A DNA stretch of 41,155 bases from Neonectria sp. B-13. Lineage: Eukaryota > Ascomycota > Sordariomycetes > Hypocreales > Nectriaceae. Both the position numbers and the translations under genes were made by a program. Below are positions 28,880 through 36,247 of the stretch, one piece after another. The DNA is taken from contig NOKP01000065.1 in assembly GCA_002682825.1 (NCBI GenBank), positions 28,543 to 69,697 of the forward strand, read 5' to 3'. The notes beneath the pieces are model-generated. The model was given only the letters and a program-made list of their open reading frames with translations. It did not search any database and had not been told where the DNA came from. Each line of letters opens with the position of its first letter. Position 1 is the stretch's first letter.

Positions 28880-31219
28880 ATGCCCCCTCGACACCCTGAT
28901 TCTAGGCATAAACAGCCTCCGAAGAACACACCGGATCAATTTCGGGCCGAGCTAAGAAGGAACGTACTCGCAGCAGTTGATGTAAATGTGCCCTACAACA
29001 CACGAAGAGCCGCAAAAGCTCCTATATCAACACCCTCAACGCGTGCCCTTGCGACTCAATTGCCTGCTTCAAGAGAGACCATTCGAAAGATCATCAACTC
29101 GGCTTCAACGTCTTACAGTTCCCCCCTCCGCCGCGGCCGGCCCGCTCTTCTAACAGCCGCTGAAGATGCGGCTCTGGCTGCCTTCATCTTATGGCTAGAA
29201 AAGTCTGGCTTTCCAGCCGAAAAGTCACAAGTTGAAGACGCGGCTCTAGGGTTCCTGCATGCTAGGGGTATTGAGAAGACTGAATTATCGAAGCATTGGT
29301 ATCCTAGGTTCCGTAACCGTCATCCAGAGCTTCGAAAGACGTTCCTTAAGGCTGTGGATAAGGCACGCAAAGCATTCGAAGCTTCTGATGTTGAAGACAT
29401 CGAGAACTTCTTCTCTGACCTTAAGGAAGTGATCTACGACCACAATATCGGCCCTTCAGAGATCTGGAATGAAGACGAGTGCGGTATTCGAATTGGATGC
29501 CTTCGAGACCGGATTCAAGTCCTCGTATGCCGCACAAGCCGCTCTCAACGCCCTGAAGTTGTCGATCCATCGAACCGCGAGTCCTGTACGCAAATTGGGG
29601 CCGCGAATGCCCTCGGAACTAGCATTCCTCCTTGGCTTATCTTCAAGGCGTTGCCAACGGAGTCCTGGGCCTCCATTGACGCTATTCCAGGCATGCGGTT
29701 TTCACAGTCAGACACCGGCTTCAGCAACGAACAGATCACATTAGAATGGCTTCATTCTTTTAATGTGTTTTCCTGGCTTTCTTCTTCAAAGGTTAAAGCA
29801 AAAGGGATCTCTCTTACTGACTGGTTTGGCTGTGACGAGTGGCTTCGTGATGCTATTTACCCACATCCTCAGTTGACCGCGCCTCCAGCAATTCACGAGG
29901 AAAACGAGAAGATTTACCTCCTGCTCGTTATCGACGGCTTCTCCGGCCACCTAGGGTTCGAGTCAATTGAATACTGTATTCAATTTGACATTGTGATATG
30001 CATCCTGCCATCACATTCAACACACCTAACGCAGCCTCTTGATGTTGGTGTTTTTCAGCCCCTTAAGAACGCACATCAAAAGGAACTTCGAGCATCTATT
30101 CGGAAAGGCAACTTAGGATTCAATCGCTTGCAATTTGCAGCCGCCTTCAAGCCAGTCTACACAGCCGGCTTCACAAAGCATAATATCATGTCAGGATTCG
30201 AAAAATCTGGTATTTGGCCAACCTCATCGGCGCCTGTAATCAGCCGTATCCTCAATAAGCAGCGGCAACAGCGGAAAGCGATACATCCCTCTATTCTAAA
30301 GCTTCTGCCTAGGGAGACTCGCTTCCAAGACGCACAGGATCAGATGGAACGCATCTATCAGCGCTACCAGCAGGTTATGAGCTCTCCGACTCTTGAAGCT
30401 ATCACCAACGTCCGTAACGTCATCGCCGAGGCAGCTCTCATGGACCAAGAACGTGAGATCTTTAAGACAGACCGGCTTAGCCGCCTCGAGAAATACGGCC
30501 AGAGGAAGAAGCCCGGCGCCCGGGTCAGGCCACGCGGTGATTTCGTCACAAGCGTTGGATTTCCTGATATTCAGGCTCAATACGAGGCATCCAAAGCAGC
30601 CGAAGAGGCCAAGGAACAGCGTTCTCAGCTGCGGTCAACCCGTACGATAATTCTTCAAGAGATGAAGTCGCTGAAGGCTCGTTGGAGAGAAGAAAATGAG
30701 TCTCACATGGCTGAAGGGCGGCCAAGACGAACCTGGAATCAGTGGCTCGATGTGACCGAAAACCGACCCCGATTTCTGACCCTCGAGACTCAAAGAAAGG
30801 AACATAACGATGTTCTTAGTCAACGGCCAAAGAGGGCATTTTCCGAAGCCCAAGAACAGGCCCGACGGGCCCCAAGACCGATTATCGCGATGGACCAAGC
30901 CGCCTGGCCTGACAGCGACGATAGAGTCGAATTTCGAGACCTCGGGCCGTTCCAAGATGATGACGATGATATTGACCTCATCGGCCTCCATGACCTAGGC
31001 GGCGAGGAGGTTGTGGGTTTAGGAACGCCGTTGGGGATAACTTCCTCGCCGCCGCTGGATCCTTTGGAACCAGCCGCTGACTCAAGTGACGATAACCTCA
31101 CATTACCACAACTGCCGGTCACAACACCAAGGATATCGGGTTATCAGCGTGTCAAGAACGTCCTAAAAGAATTGCGTGAGCAACAGGCCCTTGAGGCTGC
31201 GAGGGCAACATCGTCATAA
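28880..31219 (+). CDS. Pogo-type DDE transposase, 779 aa, intact
   Basis: ATG 28880 (MPPRHPDSRHK) is the first in-frame ATG. The frame is also open upstream through the inverted repeat but has no ATG there. Order: basic N-terminus; helix-turn-helix region at about 70-160 (SRETIRKIINSAS, RGRPALLTAAEDAAL, HWYPRFRNRHPEL); DDE domain with D199 in WNEDECGI, D352 in VIDGFSGHL and D388 in LTQPLDVGVF, the last two 36 apart as expected for pogo enzymes; then a 390-residue tail with a charged helical part and acidic stretches (QDDDDDIDLIGL). Classical Fot1 transposases are nearer 540 residues, so the long tail is notable. Role: cut-and-paste of copy A and possibly of ends like that of copy B. No stop or shift was seen. 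Confidence 0.92.
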   Translation: MPPRHPDSRHKQPPKNTPDQFRAELRRNVLAAVDVNVPYNTRRAAKAPISTPSTRALATQLPASRETIRKIINSASTSYSSPLRRGRPALLTAAEDAALAAFILWLEKSGFPAEKSQVEDAALGFLHARGIEKTELSKHWYPRFRNRHPELRKTFLKAVDKARKAFEASDVEDIENFFSDLKEVIYDHNIGPSEIWNEDECGIRIGCLRDRIQVLVCRTSRSQRPEVVDPSNRESCTQIGAANALGTSIPPWLIFKALPTESWASIDAIPGMRFSQSDTGFSNEQITLEWLHSFNVFSWLSSSKVKAKGISLTDWFGCDEWLRDAIYPHPQLTAPPAIHEENEKIYLLLVIDGFSGHLGFESIEYCIQFDIVICILPSHSTHLTQPLDVGVFQPLKNAHQKELRASIRKGNLGFNRLQFAAAFKPVYTAGFTKHNIMSGFEKSGIWPTSSAPVISRILNKQRQQRKAIHPSILKLLPRETRFQDAQDQMERIYQRYQQVMSSPTLEAITNVRNVIAEAALMDQEREIFKTDRLSRLEKYGQRKKPGARVRPRGDFVTSVGFPDIQAQYEASKAAEEAKEQRSQLRSTRTIILQEMKSLKARWREENESHMAEGRPRRTWNQWLDVTENRPRFLTLETQRKEHNDVLSQRPKRAFSEAQEQARRAPRPIIAMDQAAWPDSDDRVEFRDLGPFQDDDDDIDLIGLHDLGGEEVVGLGTPLGITSSPPLDPLEPAADSSDDNLTLPQLPVTTPRISGYQRVKNVLKELREQQALEAARATSS

Positions 31220-31444
31220 TAGGGTCATTACGGGCAGCTCGAACAGGCCCCTAGGAACGGGCGGCTCAATTGAGGCCAAAAGTGCGATTTCTGCTATTTT
31301 CTATTAATATTATCACTTTCTGCTATTTCGGAGCTTTCCAACGAGCTACGTTACAGTCATATTCCTTTAGTAATGACCGTGTCGCAATGTCTGAAAGATC
31401 ATGATCCTGAAATGGTCCATTTTACCGCATTAAGGGACGAAAAG

Positions 31445-31535
31445 TGGGTGACAACGATTAAAGTCCCCGACAAGGGTTTTTGGCCCCAACCTCGGGACGA
31501 GGTTGGTAGGCGGCTTGCCCCACAATGCCAACGGG
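31445..31535 (-). repeat. Right terminal inverted repeat of pogo copy A
   Basis: Mirror of the left repeat. The same sequence, with several changes, forms the right end of copy B at about 16400-16491. Confidence 0.95.
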
Positions 31536-31537
31536 TA

Positions 31538-32524
31538 TTGCATTCGATTGAACTTCCTTGAGTCGGTACTGCCTCGCTTTTCGCACAGCTATGTCGGTAT
31601 TCCGTCTCGACCGCGGTATGGCCAGCTGAAGGCACTCAATGTTGTCCGTCAAGAGAGCATGTGTGACGGCACGCTATCGCCCATGGGCGAATCCTAAACC
31701 TGCTGTTCTATGGCAATGCTCTTCGGCGATCTCAAGGACCAGCATATCATTTCCATTGGAGTGATGATGGCGAGGTTCTTTCCTGGGATGGTATACATCA
31801 GCTGTCGATGGAGGACTTCCGCGGTCTGGCACGCGAGGTATTTCAAACAGCCACCGCTCGCTGCAAACGCTTGATGTATGACTGGGAGCCTAATATTGAT
31901 CTCAACCACATTCGAGATAGCATCTCCACGACCACGCCGGGGTACTCCTTTGTCTTTGATCCTGCTAATAGGTTGGAGGGCGCGTATCGGGACCTCTTTG
32001 TGAGGGCATGTGTCTCACCGATCGATGGCTTGCTTAAAACACGTACCAAAGATCAAAGCACATGGGACTTTGCAGCCGCCCAATCATATCTAGATGCACA
32101 CGACGAGTTTCTTAAGACACTGATGGTGCTTATGAACCTCGATGGTGGCCAGTGGGCGCGGATCTCTGAGTTATTGACGTTAGAGCACTGCAATGTCCCT
32201 TCACGGCTGAGAGGGATTTGTATATGGGGAGCAAAGTTATGTTCGATAATTCGACATCACAAAGCCCGCCTGGCGACCAATAATGAGTTCTACGTCGCAC
32301 GCTTCTTCTCCCCACTAGCCTCGAGGCTAATATTAAAATATCTTGTCTATATCCGGCCAGTCGCGCATGCAATCCTGCGTAAATGTTTCTCTCACACATC
32401 CACCCTTAGACCGTCAGTAGGATATAAATCAAGAGCTTTCATCATCGATCCCCATCAGATGCGACATATATATTCAAATAATGGAGTTATGATTCGTCCT
32501 GGTTTAATCCATACTACAATGTAA
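31538..32524 (+). pseudogene. Fragment resembling the N-terminal region of fungal TLH/RecQ-type proteins
   Basis: Open in one frame from the pogo end (CIRLNFLESVLPRFSHSY, then RQESMCDGTLSPMGES) to TAA at about 31695. One base shifted, it continues LNLLFYGNALRRSQGPAYHF and then from ATG 31808 to 32524: MEDFRGLAREVFQTATARCK, DGGQWARISELLTLEH, KLCSIIRHHKA, ARFFSPLASRLILKYLVYI. The GGQxAR-x-ELL, HHK and RF-P-L-YL pattern is the one I know from large fungal proteins with a RecQ/telomere-linked helicase part further on. Function of this segment is unknown. The 5' part is missing on the other side of the transposon, and the helicase is absent. It is a pseudogene fragment with one frameshift. Confidence 0.5.
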
Positions 32525-32727
32525 TACTAATCCTCAGTCATCGACCTTGACGGGTTCAGATCTGCCATCACCCTGATTGCAAATTGCTAGGAGACTTCTT
32601 AACCAGTTGAGATCATTTTAAAAACTATGTGCAGGTGGTACATAGTGTGAAGCTTAGAGAGTAATACATATAGAGGTAGAACCTCCCAAGTTGCTAGGTC
32701 TCCCCCGACACTCTGCATGTTTTAAAT

Positions 32728-32982
32728 ATGGCTAATAAAAGCAATGGCCAATCGATGAAGAGGGATAGGAGTGGGGAAATTTTCAAGAAGCGATGGTGCA
32801 CCTTGCAGAAGACTGGGTTTGAAGTCCATGAGACCTATCATACTGATGTTTACATCTTACTACGCCGTAAGGAGCAAACCTATGAGTTTAAGTCTATAGG
32901 TAGAGCGTGGCCACCATCGCCGGAGGAGCTTATGAGACTCCTAAGATTCCCACTAAGGCTTAGACGAAGACTGACAGGATAA
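32728..32982 (+). CDS. Small MADS-box-like protein
   Basis: ATG 32728 to TAA, 84 residues. The central part, EIFKKRWCTLQKTGFEVHE followed by TDVYILLRRKEQTYEF and WPPSPEELMRL, resembles a family of short fungal MADS/SRF-like proteins in which a degenerate MADS helix is followed by a strand pair and a WPPS motif. If functional it could bind DNA as a dimer. The usual basic N-terminus is weak. Complete but short; it may be a relic. The adjacent genes are also members of fungal accessory families. Confidence 0.45.
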   Translation: MANKSNGQSMKRDRSGEIFKKRWCTLQKTGFEVHETYHTDVYILLRRKEQTYEFKSIGRAWPPSPEELMRLLRFPLRLRRRLTG

Positions 32983-33705
32983 ATAGGAGAGAAGCTTCCC
33001 GTTGCCGATTCAGGTAACTGCTGCGGATATCGCATCTTAAAGAGGTAGACTGGTCGGGGATGATTCCAGTAGTCAATGATACCACTTTTATCATTGCTAT
33101 TCATAGTTGATACCAAGAAATAGAACAATAAGATGGTACTTCAAGATGGCGACCAAGGTTGGTTAGTCATTTTAACAACTTAAGTCTGTGTTTAACCTCA
33201 TCACCAAAACTCCCCTCCGACACATCGATAAATTGCAAGCTGAACGAGTCGTACTTATGATTGGCCTCAATGCTTATCTTTGAGGCCTAGTATGTCCTCG
33301 ACCTACTACTGCCTTTTGCAAGTGAGTGGACAGTTTTGCTATCAGGATAAGTGCCGAAACCCATCGATTGGCTAGTTGACTATTATTTACGTCAGGCTGA
33401 CTAGATGCGTGTTTTACTATTGGGTTCAGTAGCGTCTACTCAACTGGAAAGTTTTGTGTCTCGCAATGCACCGCTAAAAAGGTTGGGTGGCAAGGAAATG
33501 AACTGAGCAGCCTTAACTGAGCCAGTACGTGTTCCTAAATCATTCCCATTGATTTTGCTTGATGACTGACCTCGCTATATTACCTTGTTTCCCAATGTTC
33601 ATACAATTTGTCTGCTACTATAAGTATAACTGCTAACATCGCATGCAATTTTAGACAGAATGCATACTTGTCTTTTTTCTAGGAGAGAATGCCGTGTAAT
33701 ATTTT
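32983..33705. other. Gap before the kinase gene
   Basis: About 720 bp, A/T-rich, between the MADS-like ORF and the 3' end of the oppositely oriented kinase gene. No frame, repeat or RNA gene could be supported. Confidence 0.4.
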
Positions 33706-34578
33706 CTATTGAGAGAGCAGACTCTGCAAATCATAAACCACCTCAGCTGTCAACTTATACCCACCCGTCCAGCACTTTTGAATTACATTTCCACCTTGAC
33801 CAACTTCTAAAATAGGAAATTTGCCAGTACTAAAACGGCGTCGCACCTCCTCCTCATCGTCAACAGGATCTAACTCCGGAAATAGCCTGTGGCCTGCGAT
33901 CATAGAATAGATAGCCGTTCCAAGAGCAAAAATATCTGTCTTCTGGTCGCAATAGTCCAGGTCATCTCGTGGCATAGATGATAAAATGTTGGTTTGTACC
34001 CCCCCGTCGAGATCAACTTTTCCATCAGCAGACAGGAGTTTTCCTTCAAAATCGCTGATCTTGATGTTGAGGTTGCAGTCTAATAGGAGATTCCCTAAGG
34101 TGATGTCGCAATGGATAACGTTCTTTGAGTGGATAAAGGCTACCCCCTCAGCAGCTTGCAATGCCCATTTCAGTCTCTGATTGAGACTTGTTCCAGGATA
34201 TGAACGTAAGTATTTCTCGACTGAGCCATTGGGCATGTACTCAAGCAGAAGCCCATGTTCAAGGCTTCCCTTAAGACATATCACCCTTTCGTGAGGTCCT
34301 ATTGTCTCAAGAATCCTTTTTTCAACTTCGAGACCCTTCAAGGAAGCCTCTCTGATTTGTCTTCGGTATCTCTGACCTACAACTGAGTAGGATGCTGTAT
34401 CGTCATATGGTGAGACGAGGGGAAATTTTAGGACTGTCTTGTCATCAAAAAGCCCGATATAATTACTTCCGCTAGAAGCAAGTAACTTTTGGATCCCATG
34501 TGGGTGCCAAGGTTGAAAAGAAAATTCGTTCATCATGCGATGATAGGGTGAGAAAAAGGATGGAGGGTTGCACTTCAT
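33706..34578 (-). CDS. Protein kinase of a fungal-specific HCD type
   Basis: Start ATG 34576-34578, 290 residues (the frame is open a few codons further, without ATG). A short N-terminal lobe has Lys in TVLKFPL and Glu in GLEVEKRIL. Hinge: GLLLEYMPNGSVEKYL. The catalytic loop is VIHCDITLGNLLL, where HCD replaces HRD but Asp and Asn are kept. The metal loop is ISDFEGKLL, with DFE in place of DFG. After it come PEDD-like DLDYCDQKTDIFALGTAIY and a C-terminal lobe. HCD with a changed DFG is common in an expanded fungal kinase group, so it may be active or a pseudokinase. The gene is intact, single exon, and has a 12-bp tandem array about 85 bp upstream of its start codon. Confidence 0.8.
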   Translation of the reverse strand: MKCNPPSFFSPYHRMMNEFSFQPWHPHGIQKLLASSGSNYIGLFDDKTVLKFPLVSPYDDTASYSVVGQRYRRQIREASLKGLEVEKRILETIGPHERVICLKGSLEHGLLLEYMPNGSVEKYLRSYPGTSLNQRLKWALQAAEGVAFIHSKNVIHCDITLGNLLLDCNLNIKISDFEGKLLSADGKVDLDGGVQTNILSSMPRDDLDYCDQKTDIFALGTAIYSMIAGHRLFPELDPVDDEEEVRRRFSTGKFPILEVGQGGNVIQKCWTGGYKLTAEVVYDLQSLLSQ

Positions 34579-35563
34579 CTCGACTACCACACCCTCATTT
34601 ATAGCTCTGCTTGCATAAGCGCGGATTCCATTTTCGGCTAACTAACTATGCGCATTTAGGTCAGTTGTCATCACAGTTGTCATCACAGTTGTCATCACAG
34701 TTGTCATCACAGTTGTCATCACAGTTGTCATCACAGTTGTCATCACAGTTGTCCTAGGACCACAAGGACCACAACTGTCCCAGGATCGTGAGTGTCCCAG
34801 GACCGGAGTCCGATAAAGTCAAACTCTCAAGCAGGTCGAGAAGGCGGGAGAGCTTCTTGGTCGTGCGGGCCACATCGGATGTCTGGCTTTGAAACGCCGC
34901 GTAGTGGCTGCATGCTGAATGTCAGGCAACAATATGCAGGTAGCTTGAAGAGTTGAAGACCGCCTTTCTTATGTGCAGGTGTGGCAGACACAACTGAAGA
35001 TGGCCCAGTGTTATGACGTGGCAGCTGCCAATTGCCAACAGCCCGATTAGCTTGGCATGGTGATTGGCGTCCATGAGCTCCCTCGAGGCGCGAATTGGGG
35101 GCCGGGCGCTAGGTTGACAGGTTGACAGCTTGAGATGGGGTGAGGGGTCATGTCACAGCGGTACTCGGGCGAGTGCCAACAAGGCTTCGCATCTTGTAAC
35201 GTGGCTGAGTTATGCCTTAGACTTCCACTGGGATGAGAATCGATTTGTGCATTTCACAAAGATTGGCCCGACATAATTAGTACATAACTATTTCAGGATG
35301 CAAGTGACAACTAGTAGTGAAAATGAGCACAAGAATTTATTCCGTGCAGGCGCTTGCTCGTGTGACGGCACATTGATGTTCGCGGTCAGCGGTCTTCGTT
35401 ATGCCACTAACGTGCTGCCCACCACGTCGTGGACGCGTTGGGTCTCAGATGAACCTCGTGGAGGGGCTGCATCCGGAGATGCTATTGAAACATAAACAAA
35501 CTTGATATGATGACCAGGGTGCCTCATTCGCTTGTTAAATGAGGCTTGTTCTTTTCGTCACTG
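34579..35563. other. Region upstream of the kinase and downstream of the nuclease pseudogene
   Basis: About 985 bp. It includes the kinase promoter, the 12-bp array and a following block where CAGGAC/GGACCACA words recur (about 34750-34810). From 34810 to 35563 no gene or repeat is supported. Confidence 0.4.
34663..34753 (+). repeat. 12-bp tandem repeat, seven copies plus a part
   Basis: Unit AGTTGTCATCAC, seven identical copies at 34663-34746 and a partial AGTTGTC. The copies are perfect, so the array is young or being homogenised. It starts 85 bp upstream of the kinase start codon. There are no spacers, so it is not a CRISPR array. Confidence 0.95.
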
Positions 35564-36058
35564 CTAGAGCTGTGACCTAGTTGCGCGAGTCAGAAGCGTA
35601 GTAAACCAGGGCTCAAATGTGTCCTTGGTCCAGTCGGCAAGCGCGGACATGGCAGCTTGCAACTGGTAAATGCCAAAAATGCTATCGGTATCACCTATTC
35701 GAAAGTTCCCATCGAGCACGCGCTATTTTCCATTATTAGATACTCAAGTTGAGATGAGTGCGGAGTAACTTACAATTTCCGCGCCTGCATCCATGACAAA
35801 CAGGAGGGTCCAGACACTACCAACTAACTAGATGACGGGGATCGTGATGATCCTGTCTGTTCCTCTCCCGAGCGCAATGATACTGCGCATACGCTCATGC
35901 CACGCAGCGATCCAGACACCAAGCTGAACATTGGCAGTGTCCATGTTGCCGGATGAGGTCTTGGTCTCGATGAAGATAGGAGCTGGCCGGGTGCGGAGAG
36001 GCTCATATATAGTTTGGTTGATGGTAGCCATTGTATGCGGCACGTAATTATTACATCA
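35564..36058 (-). pseudogene. PD-(D/E)XK nuclease-like protein, 5'-incomplete, one premature TAG
   Basis: Exon 1 runs from an undefined start (first ATG 36031) to 35774; a 51-bp intron, 35773-35723, has GTAAGT and AATAG; exon 2 runs 35722-35564, ending TAG. It reads TINQTIYEPLRTRPAPIFIE, TKTSSGNMDTANVQLGVWIA, AWHERMRSII, then after a TAG (35828-35830) LVGSVWTLLFVMDAGAEI and, in exon 2, LDGNFRIGDTDSIFGIYQL and WTKDTFEPWF. The FIETKT strand and the GVWIAAWHERM helix are typical of the fungal PDDEXK_12 family. CAG to TAG would explain the stop. Functional members are predicted nucleases of unknown role. The N-terminal half of the family's usual protein is missing. Confidence 0.7.
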
Positions 36059-36247
36059 ATAAACAATGCTCCAGAATTCTTGCTCCGGTAGGGTTATCAG
36101 CACCGCAAAGCAACGTAGACGGCATGTACAATCACGATACCCAGATCTAGTCCCTGCATCCCCTATCTCAGTAACCTGCTCGGGGACTCCAGCCAGTTTC
36201 ATGACCCCTAGTGTTGAGAAAGGGGAACGAAAATAGAGCAATGGCTA

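Larger units (their letters stand above)
28707..31535 (+). mobile_element. Pogo-type element copy A, 2829 bp, complete and apparently intact
   Basis: The ends are perfect 91-bp inverted repeats starting CCCGTTGGCATTGTGGGG. TA flanks both sides (28705-28706 and 31536-31537). It carries one uninterrupted transposase gene. The identity of the repeats and the open frame point to recent insertion. It separates an HNH-family relic from a TLH-like pseudogene. Confidence 0.95.

Noticed and set aside
31808..32524. Starship captain (DUF3435 tyrosine recombinase)
   Set aside because: The motif order fits the N-terminal part of TLH/RecQ-type proteins better, and there is no cargo layout or 5' position typical of a captain.
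34663..34753. Regular repeats as a CRISPR array
   Set aside because: The 12-bp units touch each other with no spacers, and the genome is eukaryotic.
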